From JAFLCL01 sp039809495 (GTDB lineage Bacteria; Myxococcota_A; Polyangia; Polyangiales; Sandaracinaceae): a stretch of 64,000 bases of DNA. The notes under the pieces were generated by a model. The model was not told the DNA's origin and searched no databases. It was given only the letters and a program-made list of their open reading frames with translations. This document shows positions 44,620 to 53,591 of the stretch, piece by piece. The stretch lies in NCBI GenBank assembly GCA_039809495.1, contig JBDHVC010000011.1:1-64000 (forward strand), in the 5' to 3' direction. The stretch's first letter is position 1. Each line of letters opens with the position of its first letter. The position numbers were made by a program, and so were the translations under genes.

Positions 44620-45804
44620 GTGTCGCTCGTCTTCGTCACCGGTGGCACGGGCTACCTCGGCTCGTACGCGGTCAGCCGCCTCGTCTCGCGTCACGACGCG
44701 AAGCTCGCGCTCCTCGTGCGCGCCAAGACGCGCCGCGAGGCCGTCGAGAAGCTCTGGCGTGGGCTCCAGCTGCACGTCGATCCCGCCGGGTTCGAGCGGA
44801 TCCTGGCGAACGTCACGTTCGTCTCGGGCGATCTCACCGCCCCGTCGCTCGGCATCGACCCGAAGATCCGCGCCGAGCTCGCCGAGCGCACCGGCTCGAT
44901 CCTCCACATCGCCGCCTCGCTCAACCGCCGCTCGGAGAAGGCGTGCCTCAACGCGAACCTGCGCGGCACGCTCAGCGTGGTCGGCTTCGCGAACGAGGTC
45001 CTCGGACGACGGGGCGCGCTCACGCGCTTCACCGACGTCTCGACCGTCGCCGTCGCCGGGCGGAGATCGGGCGAGCTCGTCGAGGAGGATCGCGCGATCG
45101 ACTGGGCGCGCTCCGACTACGACCCCTACGCGCGCACCAAGAAATTCGCGGAGCACATGGTGGAGGAGCTGCTCCCCGAGGTGGATCGGCTCGTCGTGCG
45201 GCCCTCGATCGTGATGGGCGACTCGCGCTTCCCCCAGACGACGCAATTCGACATGGTGCGCGCGTTCTGCGCGCTCGCCGACATGCCCGTCCTCCCGATG
45301 GACGGCGCGAGCCGCCTCGACATCGTGAACGCGGACTTCGTCGGTCACGCGATCGCGGACCTCCACCTGAAGCGCGACACGAAGCACCGCATCTACCACC
45401 TCTCGAGCGGCCTCGAGAGCAAGACGGCGCGCGAGATCGGCATGGCCCTGCTCTCGGCCTTCCCCCACCGGCGGCCGCCGCGCTTTCTCCCGCGCGCGAG
45501 CCGGAGCTTCGAGAACCTCGTGAACCGCATGGCGAACGCCCCGCGCGGCTCCGCGCCCTTCGACACGATCGCGCTCTACGGCGCGCTCCTCAAGGTCTTC
45601 TGGCCCTACATCGTCTTCGACACGGTCTTCGACAACCGCCGCGTCGTCGAGGAGCTGGGCCACGCGCCCGTCCCCTTCACCGCGTACGCCGGCGAGCTCT
45701 ACCGCTGGTCGCGCGAGGTGCGCTTCGAGTACCCCTACCGGCCGCTGCCGCGAGCGCTCGACCCCGGCGACGACGGCGCGAGCGAGGTGACGCGATGGGT
45801 CTGA
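44620..45804 (+). CDS. SDR / thioester-reductase-like protein
   Basis: A 394-residue extended SDR of the thioester-reductase/FAR type, second of its kind in the cluster. FVTGGTGYLGSYA at the N-terminus, LALLVRAKTRREA, FTDVSTVAVAG and YDPYARTKKFAE (Tyr-x3-Lys) are present; there is no Sterile domain. It may reduce a carrier-bound acyl chain or act as a 3-beta-HSD-like dehydrogenase. The GTG start has a textbook AAGGAGG 5 bases upstream. It overlaps the next gene by 10 bases. Confidence 0.85.
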   Translation: MSLVFVTGGTGYLGSYAVSRLVSRHDAKLALLVRAKTRREAVEKLWRGLQLHVDPAGFERILANVTFVSGDLTAPSLGIDPKIRAELAERTGSILHIAASLNRRSEKACLNANLRGTLSVVGFANEVLGRRGALTRFTDVSTVAVAGRRSGELVEEDRAIDWARSDYDPYARTKKFAEHMVEELLPEVDRLVVRPSIVMGDSRFPQTTQFDMVRAFCALADMPVLPMDGASRLDIVNADFVGHAIADLHLKRDTKHRIYHLSSGLESKTAREIGMALLSAFPHRRPPRFLPRASRSFENLVNRMANAPRGSAPFDTIALYGALLKVFWPYIVFDTVFDNRRVVEELGHAPVPFTAYAGELYRWSREVRFEYPYRPLPRALDPGDDGASEVTRWV

Positions 45805-47309
45805 CGAGCATCCTCCTCGGCCGCGCGGCGCGGCACGCGCTCGAGGTCGCCAAGGACACCCTGGACGCCGATCGCGCGCTCCAGCGGGCGATGAGCGCGC
45901 TCATCGACGCGCGGCGCGCCGAGCACGAGCGGCGCCCCGCGCCAAGCTGGCGCCCCGGCGAGCCGCTCGAGCTCCTGCTCGCCGGCTACGTCGGCACGCG
46001 CAACACGGGCGCCGACGTCCGCACCGAGGAGATGATCCGGCAGTTCCGCCACCTCCTCGGCGACGACGATCTGAGCCTCTCGATCCTCACCATCGATCCC
46101 CACCGCACGCACGGCTACTTCAAGACCGTGCACCAGCTCGAGGTGCCGCAGGTCTTCCCGCCCTTCCTCTACGAGCACGTCCACCGCTACCACGGCGTCG
46201 TCGCGTGCGAGGGCTCGATGTTCAAGAGCAAGTTCGCCTCGGCGCTCACGACGATGATGGTGGGCGCGCTCGGCCTCGCCCGCGCCGAGGGCAAGCTCGC
46301 GATCGGCTACGGCGGCGAGGCGGGCAAGATGGACGAGAGCCTCGAGGCGATGATCGAGCGCTACGTCGAGGGGAGCCTCATCATCACGCGCAACCCCGAG
46401 TCGAGCGCGATCCTCGAGCGCCTCGGCGTCGAGACGCGGGTCGGCACCGACACGGCGTGGACCTTCGGCGGCGACGCGATCGACGCCGCGGACGGGATCG
46501 GCGCGAACCTCCTCCGGCGCGCGGGCTGGGACGGCGTGACCCCCGTCGTCGTCGTCTGCCCGATCCACCCGTTCTGGTGGCCGGTCAAGCCCGATCCGTG
46601 GAGGGCGCTCGTCCACGGCGTCACCGGCGCCCACGAGGACACGCACTACCGCTCGATCTACTTCCACCACGACGCGCCCGACGTGGAGAAGCGGCTCGTC
46701 GACTACCTCGGGAGGCTCGCCGGCGGGCTCGTCGATCTGACGAAGAGCCGGGACGTCTTCCCCGTGATCGTCGCGATGGAGGCGCTCGATCGCCGCGCCG
46801 CCGAGCGCTTCTCCGAGCGCGTCGAGCAGACGAGCCGCGAGCGCTGGCCGCTCTTCGTCAGCGACGAGCACGACATGTACGAGATCGTGTCGATCCTGCG
46901 CCGCGCCTCGCTCGTCGTGAGCTCGCGCTACCACGCGCTCGTCTGCTCGATGCCGGGCGCCGTCCCCTCGATCGGCGTGACGATGGACGAGCGGATCCGC
47001 AACCTCATGAAGGATCGCGGGACGCCCGAGCTCTCCCTCGAGGTCGACGATCCCGAGCTCGACGCGAAGCTCCGCGAGCGGGGCCTGCGGCTGCTCGAGG
47101 ACCGCGAGGCGGGCGCCGCGCCGATCGAGCGCTCGGTCGCGCGCAACCTGCGCGTGATGGGCGAGATGGGCGCGATGTTCGTCGATCACGTCCGGCGCGC
47201 GCACCCGCGCTACCCGCTCCGCGCGGGCCTCGGTGAGGCCGGCGATCCCCTCGCGCACCTCCCGCCGCTCCCCTCGCTCCAGCGTCGGATCCTCGAGAGG
47301 CACGGCTGA
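45795..47309 (+). CDS. polysaccharide pyruvyl transferase family protein
   Basis: A 504-residue GT-B-like protein of the PS_pyruv_trans family, members of which add pyruvate ketals to surface sugars. Signature blocks are LLLAGYVGTRNTGADVRTEE, GVVACEGSMFKSKF, VGTDTAWTFG, FVSDEHDMYEIVSILRRASLVVSSRYHALVCS (the conserved SSRxH) and GVTMDERIRNLM. The N-terminal 50 residues are helical and unrelated. Presence inside a lipid operon suggests action on a glycolipid or headgroup rather than on a free polysaccharide; that is inference. Confidence 0.83.
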   Translation: MGLTSILLGRAARHALEVAKDTLDADRALQRAMSALIDARRAEHERRPAPSWRPGEPLELLLAGYVGTRNTGADVRTEEMIRQFRHLLGDDDLSLSILTIDPHRTHGYFKTVHQLEVPQVFPPFLYEHVHRYHGVVACEGSMFKSKFASALTTMMVGALGLARAEGKLAIGYGGEAGKMDESLEAMIERYVEGSLIITRNPESSAILERLGVETRVGTDTAWTFGGDAIDAADGIGANLLRRAGWDGVTPVVVVCPIHPFWWPVKPDPWRALVHGVTGAHEDTHYRSIYFHHDAPDVEKRLVDYLGRLAGGLVDLTKSRDVFPVIVAMEALDRRAAERFSERVEQTSRERWPLFVSDEHDMYEIVSILRRASLVVSSRYHALVCSMPGAVPSIGVTMDERIRNLMKDRGTPELSLEVDDPELDAKLRERGLRLLEDREAGAAPIERSVARNLRVMGEMGAMFVDHVRRAHPRYPLRAGLGEAGDPLAHLPPLPSLQRRILERHG

Positions 47310-47311
47310 CC

Positions 47312-48967
47312 ATGCACTTCGTCGACACGATCCTCGCGCACCTCGTCGCCTGGCCCGATCGCGCGTTCGCGGTGGAGGTCCACGGCAAGCGCCTCGTCAC
47401 GACGGAGGGGCGCGCGCTCCGCTCGCTCGTCGAGCTCGCGCGCCTCGCGCTCCGTGAGCGCGGCGTCGGGCCGGGCGATCGCGTCGTGCTCGTCGCGCCC
47501 AACTCGACGCGCTGGATCGCGACCGATCTCGCGATCCTCGCCGAGGGCGCGACGGTGGTCCCGCTCTACGCGCGACAGGACCCGAGGGAGCTCGCGGCCA
47601 TGATCCGCGACGCCGATCCGAGGCTCGTGGTGACGCTCGACGAGGCGCTCCGCGACGCGATCGTGGCGCACCTCGACGCGCCCCCGAAGCTCGCGCTCCT
47701 GCCCGAGCTCTTCCTCGGCGCGGCCCCCTCGAGCTTCGAGCCCGCGCGCGCGCTCGCGCCCGAGCACCCCGCGACGATCGTCTACACGTCGGGCAGCTCG
47801 GGCGAGCCCAAGGGCGTGATCACGACGGTGGCGAACGTCGACTTCATGCTGCCCATCCTCGACGTGAAGCTCGTCGAGCTCGCGGGCGCGCCGGGCGGCG
47901 CCGATCGCGTCTTCCACTACCTCCCGTTCTGCTTCTCGGGATCGCGCATGGTGCTCTGGGGCTGCCTCTTCCGCGCGAACGGCATCATGATGTCGACCTC
48001 CCTCGAGAACCTCGTCGAGGAGCTCGCCACCGCGCGCCCCGCGTACTTCCTCAACGTGCCCGCGCTCCTCGAGCGCATCAAGGGCGGGATCGAGAAGAAG
48101 CTCGCCGCGCGCCCGCTCCCGATCCGCGTGGGCTACGCGCGCGCGGTCGACGCGTGGCGCCGCCTCACGCTCGCCGCCCAGGGCAAGGGCGCGAGCCGCG
48201 CGGGCGACGAGCTCGTGGTCGCGCTCGCCAAGCGCGTGATCTTCCGCGCGATCCGCGCGCAGCTGGGTCCTCAGATCAAGGGCCTCATCTGCGGCTCGGC
48301 GCCGCTCCCCGAGGAGGTGCAGCGCTGGTTCGTCGAGCTGCTCGAGATCCCCGTCTTCCAGGTCTACGGGCTCACGGAGACGACGGCGATCGTCACGATC
48401 GATCGCAAGGACGCCGTCACCCCCGGGCGCGTCGGCCACGCGATCCGCGGCGTCTCGATGAAGCTCGGCGACGACGGCGAGCTGCTCGTGAAGGGCCCGA
48501 ACATCTTCCCCGGCTACTTCCGCCGTGAGGAGGCGTCGCGGGCGGCGTTCACCGAGGACGGCTGGTTCCGTACGGGCGACCAGTGCACGATCGACGAGCG
48601 CGGGAACCTCGCCGTCGTCGGGCGCGTGAAGAACCTCCTCGTCCCGACCTCCGGGCACAACGTCGCGCCCGAGCCGCTCGAGGAGCTGGTCCTCCACCAC
48701 GTCGAGGGCGTCGAGCAGGCCGTCGTCGTCGGGCACGCCCGCCCCTTCCTCTCGGTGATCGTGACCGGGGACGTCGCGCACGAGGCGGTGATGGCCGGCC
48801 TCGAGGCGGTCAACGCCGAGCTCCCGCACTACCGCCGCATCCGCAAGGCGTTCGTCTCGAGGGAGAGGCTCACGCCGGAGAACGGCCTGCTCACCGCGAA
48901 CCAGAAGCTCCGGCGCGGCGCCATCGATCGCCACTTCCAGAAGGAGATCGACGCGCTCTATGCGTGA
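47312..48967 (+). CDS. AMP-forming long-chain acyl ligase (first of two)
   Basis: A 551-residue member of the ANL adenylating family, activating a fatty acid as acyl-AMP for transfer to CoA or ACP. P-loop YTSGSSGEPKG around residues 158-168, VYGLTETTAIVTID (A5-type), GWFRTGDQC and the linker VGRVKNLLVPTSGHNVAPEPLEE are present; the C-terminal lysine lies in LLTANQKLRR. The pattern ICGSAPLPEEVQ and the overall sequence are ACSL/FadD15-like. It starts 2 bp after the pyruvyltransferase stop and overlaps the hydratase by 8 bases. Confidence 0.92.
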   Translation: MHFVDTILAHLVAWPDRAFAVEVHGKRLVTTEGRALRSLVELARLALRERGVGPGDRVVLVAPNSTRWIATDLAILAEGATVVPLYARQDPRELAAMIRDADPRLVVTLDEALRDAIVAHLDAPPKLALLPELFLGAAPSSFEPARALAPEHPATIVYTSGSSGEPKGVITTVANVDFMLPILDVKLVELAGAPGGADRVFHYLPFCFSGSRMVLWGCLFRANGIMMSTSLENLVEELATARPAYFLNVPALLERIKGGIEKKLAARPLPIRVGYARAVDAWRRLTLAAQGKGASRAGDELVVALAKRVIFRAIRAQLGPQIKGLICGSAPLPEEVQRWFVELLEIPVFQVYGLTETTAIVTIDRKDAVTPGRVGHAIRGVSMKLGDDGELLVKGPNIFPGYFRREEASRAAFTEDGWFRTGDQCTIDERGNLAVVGRVKNLLVPTSGHNVAPEPLEELVLHHVEGVEQAVVVGHARPFLSVIVTGDVAHEAVMAGLEAVNAELPHYRRIRKAFVSRERLTPENGLLTANQKLRRGAIDRHFQKEIDALYA

Positions 48968-49811
48968 GCTCCTCGACGACGCCCAGCTCACCGCGCGGCT
49001 CGAGGGGCACACGCTCCTCGTCACGCTCCACCGCGAGCCCGCCAACGAGATCGGGTCGTCGATGCTCGCGTCGCTCGAGGCGCTCGTCCCGATCCTGAGG
49101 AGCGGCTACGTCGACGGGACACAGGTCCGCGCCATGCTCACGGCCTCGAGCGTGCGGCGCGGCTTCTCGGCCGGCGCGGATCTCCGCGAGTTGCACCGCG
49201 AGAACCAGGCCGCGATCGAGCGAGGCGAGAGCGACGCGGAGCGGACGCGCGCCGTGCGAACGTTCCTCGATCGGGTCCACGCCGTCATGGACGCGCTCGA
49301 CGACGCGCCCTTCCCGACGGTCGCCGCGGTCCACGGCGTCGTGTTCGGCGGCGGTCTCGAGCTGATGCTGACCCACGACGTCGTCATCGCCGACCGCACC
49401 GCGCGCTTCGCGTTCCCCGAGCTGCGCCTCGGGCTCATCCCGGGCTTCGGCGGGATCCCGCGCCTGCGGCGGGAGCTCGGCAACGCGATCGTCCGCGATC
49501 TCTTGCTCACGGGGCGCTCGCTCGGCGCCGAGCGCGCCTACCACGTCGGCCTCGTCGCGCAGCTCGTCGCGAGCGGCCAGGCTCCCGCCGTCGCGCGCCG
49601 GACCGCCGAGCAATTCGAGCGCTTCGACGGGGCCACCGCGCGCGTCGCGAAGCGCTTCATGAAGCCCATCCCGAAGGACGAATTGGCCAAGGAGAAGGGC
49701 CTCTTCTGCCACCTCTTCACCTCGGCCACGGTGACCAACGCCCTCGCGCGCTTCGATCGCTCGACCGAGGCGATGCCGTACCTGCCGGCCCGACCCGGCC
49801 CGGAGGAGTGA
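48960..49811 (+). CDS. enoyl-CoA hydratase/isomerase family protein
   Basis: A 283-residue crotonase-fold protein. The oxyanion-hole segments are GFSAGADLREL and HGVVFGGGLELMLTHDVVIA; FPELRLGLIPGFGGIPRLRRELG carries the region where the catalytic Glu pair lies in hydratases. Crotonases catalyse hydration, isomerisation, hydrolysis or decarboxylation of acyl-thioesters, so the exact reaction is open. Its position between an acyl ligase and the ACP gene suggests that its substrate is an acyl-CoA or acyl-ACP of this pathway. The C-terminus ends with a Pro-rich tail. Confidence 0.9.
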   Translation: MRELLDDAQLTARLEGHTLLVTLHREPANEIGSSMLASLEALVPILRSGYVDGTQVRAMLTASSVRRGFSAGADLRELHRENQAAIERGESDAERTRAVRTFLDRVHAVMDALDDAPFPTVAAVHGVVFGGGLELMLTHDVVIADRTARFAFPELRLGLIPGFGGIPRLRRELGNAIVRDLLLTGRSLGAERAYHVGLVAQLVASGQAPAVARRTAEQFERFDGATARVAKRFMKPIPKDELAKEKGLFCHLFTSATVTNALARFDRSTEAMPYLPARPGPEE

Positions 49812-49813
49812 CG

Positions 49814-50053
49814 ATGACCCGCGAAGCCCTGATCACGCGCCTCCTCGACCTCGCCGCGACCCAATTCGCGCGGCCACGCGAGGCGCTCTTCGCCGAGCAG
49901 GATCTCTTCGACGCGCTCGAGATCGACAGCGTCGACGCGATGACCCTCCTCACCGCGCTCGAGAGCGAGTTCCACGTCGAGATCCCCGACTACGAGGTCC
50001 AAGACGTCCGCACGTTCGCGGCGCTCGCGGACGTCATCGCGAAGAGGGTCTGA
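49814..50053 (+). CDS. acyl carrier protein (stand-alone)
   Basis: A 79-residue carrier with the phosphopantetheine-serine motif EIDSVDAM (Ser39), preceded by LFDAL and followed by ESEFHVEIPDYEV, the acidic helix II region. Lys and Arg are relatively frequent for an ACP, suggesting a dedicated, not FAS-II, carrier. ATG at 49814 is preferred over a GTG two codons earlier because GGAGGAG lies 5 bases before it. The next gene begins 2 bp after the stop, so the adjacent ligase probably loads this ACP. Confidence 0.93.
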   Translation: MTREALITRLLDLAATQFARPREALFAEQDLFDALEIDSVDAMTLLTALESEFHVEIPDYEVQDVRTFAALADVIAKRV

Positions 50054-50054
50054 G

Positions 50055-51794
50055 GTGCTGGCCGCCGACACCTACGGATCGCTCGGGGCCTTGATCTCCG
50101 ACGGGCTCGTCCAATTCAAGAGCGAGCTCGCGCTGATCGAGGTCGACCGCAAGACCGTGAAGCGCGAGCTCTCCTACCGGGACGTCCGTCGCGAGGTCGC
50201 GAAGGTGGCGGCGTGGATGGCCGCGCGCGCGCCCGCCCGCGTCGCCATCGTCCTCTCCAACCAGAGCCGCTGGCTCATCTCGGCGGCGGCCATCTTCCGC
50301 GTCGGCGCCGTGCTCGTCCCGATCGACTACAAGCTCTCCGCGAGAGAGCAGCGCGATCTGCTCCTCCACGCGCGCGCCGAGCTCCTCGTCACCGAGGCGC
50401 CGCTCCTGCGACGCTTCGAGGAGCGCCCCCCGTGCCCCGTCCTGCTCGTCGACGACGGCGCGAGCGACGAGGGCGACTCGGTCACGCGCTGGGACGCGCT
50501 CGAGGAGGCGGCGATGCCCCCCCTCGCCGAGCGCGGCCGCGCGGACATCGCGTCGATCGTCTACTCGTCGGGCACGAGCGGCCGACCCAAGGGCTGCATG
50601 CTCTCGCACGGCGCCTACCTCGCGCAGCTCGACGCGCTGATGGCGCTCTACCCGATGCGGCCGGGGCACCGCACGTTCTCGGTCCTGCCGACGAACCACG
50701 CGATCGACTTCATGGTCGGCTTCCTCGGCCCCTTCTCGTGCGGCGCGGCGGTCGTCCATCAGCGCACCCTCCGCCCGGAATTCCTCGTCTCGACGATGAG
50801 GGAGCACGCGATCACCCACATGGCGCTCGTCCCCGTGCTGCTCGAGGCCTTCGAGCGCGCGATCGACGAGCGGCTCGACGCCCGGCCGGCGTGGCAGCGG
50901 CGCGCGGTCGGGCTGCTCGAGGACGTGAACCAGCTCCTCACGCTCGACGCCCAGCGCCCTCGGCTCTCGAGGCGGCTGCTCGGCGCCGTCCACGAGGCCT
51001 TCGGCGGTCACCTCGAGGTCATGTTCGCGGGCGGCGCCTTCGTGGAGCAGCGCCGCGCGGAGCGCTTCCACGCGCTCGGGCTCCCCGTCGCCATCGGCTA
51101 CGGGCTCACGGAGTGCTGCACGGTCGCGACCGTGCAGGATCTCCGCCCGTTTCGCGCCGATTCCGTCGGCAGGCCCGTGCGCGGGGTCGAGGTGCGCGTC
51201 GTCCCGCTCGAGGGCGTCCCGGCGCGCGACGGAGTCGGCGAGGTGTGGATCCGCGGCGCGACGCTGATGTCGGGCTACCTCGACGACCCCGAGCTCACGA
51301 GCGAGACGATCACGAGCGACGGCTGGCTCAAGACGGGCGATCTCGGCTGGCTCGACGCGAGCCGACACCTCCACCTCGTCGGGCGCGTGAAGAACATGAT
51401 CGTCACGGCCGGCGGCAAGAACGTCTATCCCGAGGACGTCGAGGCGGCGTTCGACGATCTGGAGGGCGTCGACGAGCTCGCGGTCTTCGCCTCCGGCTAC
51501 GTCTGGCCGCGCCACGAGCGCCTCACGGACGAGGGCCTCTTCGTCGCGGTCCGCGCGAAGCTCGACCCGCCCGCGATCGCGAAGGCGCTCACGCAGCGCA
51601 ACCGCAAGCTCCCCGAGCACAAGCGCGTCGGCGCCTTCGTCCTCGTGGGCGATCCCTTCCCGCGCACGGCGTCGATGAAGCTCAAGCGTGAGGAGCTCGC
51701 GGCGCGGCTGCGCGTCGCGACGAGCCCGGGGGGCGCCTCGTTCCACGCGCTCGCGCGCTCGAGCGGCGCGACGGGCGCGACGGTGATGCTGTGA
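50055..51794 (+). CDS. AMP-forming acyl ligase (second of two)
   Basis: A 579-residue ANL-family adenylating enzyme encoded immediately after the ACP, so acyl-ACP ligase activity is the natural guess. P-loop YSSGTSGRPKG near residue 170, YGLTECCTVATVQ, GWLKTGDLGWLD, the hinge VGRVKNMIVTAGGKNVYPEDVE, and the C-terminal Lys in RTASMKLKREEL are intact. The gene starts GTG two bases after the ACP stop and ends with GTGA overlapping the lipid-kinase gene. Confidence 0.92.
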   Translation: MLAADTYGSLGALISDGLVQFKSELALIEVDRKTVKRELSYRDVRREVAKVAAWMAARAPARVAIVLSNQSRWLISAAAIFRVGAVLVPIDYKLSAREQRDLLLHARAELLVTEAPLLRRFEERPPCPVLLVDDGASDEGDSVTRWDALEEAAMPPLAERGRADIASIVYSSGTSGRPKGCMLSHGAYLAQLDALMALYPMRPGHRTFSVLPTNHAIDFMVGFLGPFSCGAAVVHQRTLRPEFLVSTMREHAITHMALVPVLLEAFERAIDERLDARPAWQRRAVGLLEDVNQLLTLDAQRPRLSRRLLGAVHEAFGGHLEVMFAGGAFVEQRRAERFHALGLPVAIGYGLTECCTVATVQDLRPFRADSVGRPVRGVEVRVVPLEGVPARDGVGEVWIRGATLMSGYLDDPELTSETITSDGWLKTGDLGWLDASRHLHLVGRVKNMIVTAGGKNVYPEDVEAAFDDLEGVDELAVFASGYVWPRHERLTDEGLFVAVRAKLDPPAIAKALTQRNRKLPEHKRVGAFVLVGDPFPRTASMKLKREELAARLRVATSPGGASFHALARSSGATGATVML

Positions 51795-52705
51795 GCGAGC
51801 CGTGGTGCGCCATCGTCAACCCCGCGGCGGGCGGCGGACGCGCGGGCAAGCGCGCGCCGAGCACGCTCGCGCGGCTCCGCGACGCCGGGCTCGATCTCGC
51901 GGTGCGCTACACGACGGGGCCAGGCGACGCGACGAAGATCGCGCGTGACGAGCTCGAGCGGGGCATGCGTCGCTTCCTCACGGTGGGCGGCGACGGGACG
52001 ACGCACGAGGCTTTGAACGGCGTCCTCTCGGCCGATCCGCGGGAGGCGAGGCCGAACGCCCGGGTGACGTTCGCGATGCTGCCGCTCGGCACGGGCAACT
52101 CGTTCCTGCGCGACTTCGGCATCACGAACGCGACCGAGGCCGAGCGGCGCATCCTGCGCGGCCGCACGCGCGCGGTCGACGCGCTCGCGATCCGCCACCG
52201 GGGCGGCGTCGTCTACGCGTTCAACCTCGTCGGCCTCGGCTTCGCGTCGCGCGCGGGGACGCTGACGAACGAGAAGTACAAGGCGCTCGGCGCGGCGGGC
52301 TACGTCGCCGCCGTCATCGAGGCCACCGTCGAGCGCTCGGTCTACGTCTACCCGTTCACGACCGATCGCGCGGCGAGGGACGAGCGGCCGGCGCTCCTCC
52401 TCTGTTTCTCGAACAGCCGCGCGACGGGCGGCGGGATGCAGATGGCGCCCCGCGCCGAGACGGACGACGGCGAGCTCGACGTCATCCGGATCGGGACGAT
52501 GTCGAGGCTCGAATTCCTCCGACAGTTCCCGCGGATCTATACGGGCACGCACGTGCTCCACCCGCGCGTCGAGGCCTCGCGCGCGACCTGGGTCGACCTC
52601 GATCTCGGCGGCGCGGTGGTCCCCTGCATGATCGACGGCGAGATCGTCCCGCTCGCGCTCGAGCGGATCGAGGTCGTCCCGAGCGCGTTCGACGTGGTGG
52701 CGTGA
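51791..52705 (+). CDS. diacylglycerol/sphingosine kinase family protein
   Basis: A 304-residue DAGK_cat protein. The ATP/metal motif is VGGDGTTHEALNG and the second glycine motif LPLGTGNSFLRD; IVNPAAGGGRAGK is the usual N-terminus. These enzymes phosphorylate a lipid alcohol (diacylglycerol, sphingoid base, ceramide or an ether analogue). The C-terminal domain includes GGMQMAPRAETDDGELDVI, typical for bacterial YegS/DgkB members. A GTG start overlaps the ligase stop. In this cluster it could phosphorylate an alkyl- or acylglycerol intermediate. Confidence 0.92.
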   Translation: MSEPWCAIVNPAAGGGRAGKRAPSTLARLRDAGLDLAVRYTTGPGDATKIARDELERGMRRFLTVGGDGTTHEALNGVLSADPREARPNARVTFAMLPLGTGNSFLRDFGITNATEAERRILRGRTRAVDALAIRHRGGVVYAFNLVGLGFASRAGTLTNEKYKALGAAGYVAAVIEATVERSVYVYPFTTDRAARDERPALLLCFSNSRATGGGMQMAPRAETDDGELDVIRIGTMSRLEFLRQFPRIYTGTHVLHPRVEASRATWVDLDLGGAVVPCMIDGEIVPLALERIEVVPSAFDVVA

Positions 52706-52721
52706 CGTGAGGAGCGACGCG

Positions 52722-53591
52722 ATGCCGAGCAAGCCCCAGCCGCTGAACCCCGACCGACTCCCCGCGGCCTCCTTCGAGCCGCCGACGCTCCGCGATCGGC
52801 TCGTCTCGACGGCGCTCTGGGGCGTCGGAGCGAGCTACCTCGCGGGGGCGATGCCCACGATGGCCGTGCTCTCGGCGCTGCGGGGGGCCGATCGGATCGA
52901 GTGGCTGAACCGTTGGTACTGCCGGACGCAGATCCGGCTCACGGGCTCGTCCTGGCGCGCCGTCGTCGACCCCGCCGTCGATCCGCGGGCGCCCTACATG
53001 TTCATGCAGAACCACACGAACCTGCTCGACCACGTGTGGATCTACGAGGCGACGCCGCACTTCAAGCAGGGCCTCGAGCTCGAGGCGCACTTCAAGATCC
53101 CGCTCTACGGGTGGTTCATGCGGGTGCGCGGCACCATCCCGGTGCGCTCGGGCAAGGATGGCCAGACGGCCGAGGTCCTCGCGCGCATGCGCGCCGAGAT
53201 CGATCGCGGCCACTCGATCCTCGCGTTCCCCGAGGGGCACCGGACGACCACGGGGCGTCTACTCCCCTTCCGACGCGGGGTCTTCTTCATCGCGCGCGAT
53301 CTCGGGCTCCCCATCGTGCCGACGAGCGTCACCGGCGCCTTCGACGTGCAGCGCAAGGGATCGCTCCTCATCCGACCTCGTCGCGAGGTCACCGTCTACT
53401 GTGACGCCCCCGTCCCGACGCGAGGGCTCCCCGATCGCGCGATCCCCGAGCTCGCCGAGCACGTCCACGCCGTGATGGCGCGGCGGATCGACGCCTACTG
53501 GCAGGACCGGGGCTGGCGCCCGCCGGAGGCCGAGGCCGAGCCCGAGTCCGGACCCGAGGACGCGAGCACGCCACGAGACGAGGCGCGATGA
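52722..53591 (+). CDS. 1-acyl-glycerol-3-phosphate acyltransferase (PlsC family)
   Basis: A 289-residue membrane-associated acyltransferase. The catalytic H98-x4-D103 in QNHTNLLDH and the FPEGHRTTTGRLLPFRRGV phosphate-binding block (EGxR-like, here EGHR) match PlsC. One hydrophobic segment precedes it (residues 35-60). It would transfer an acyl chain to the sn-2 position of a lysophospholipid-type acceptor. GAGGAG lies 7 bases before the ATG at 52722. The C-terminal 25 residues are acidic/Pro-rich. It overlaps the TetR gene by ATGA. Confidence 0.9.
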   Translation: MPSKPQPLNPDRLPAASFEPPTLRDRLVSTALWGVGASYLAGAMPTMAVLSALRGADRIEWLNRWYCRTQIRLTGSSWRAVVDPAVDPRAPYMFMQNHTNLLDHVWIYEATPHFKQGLELEAHFKIPLYGWFMRVRGTIPVRSGKDGQTAEVLARMRAEIDRGHSILAFPEGHRTTTGRLLPFRRGVFFIARDLGLPIVPTSVTGAFDVQRKGSLLIRPRREVTVYCDAPVPTRGLPDRAIPELAEHVHAVMARRIDAYWQDRGWRPPEAEAEPESGPEDASTPRDEAR

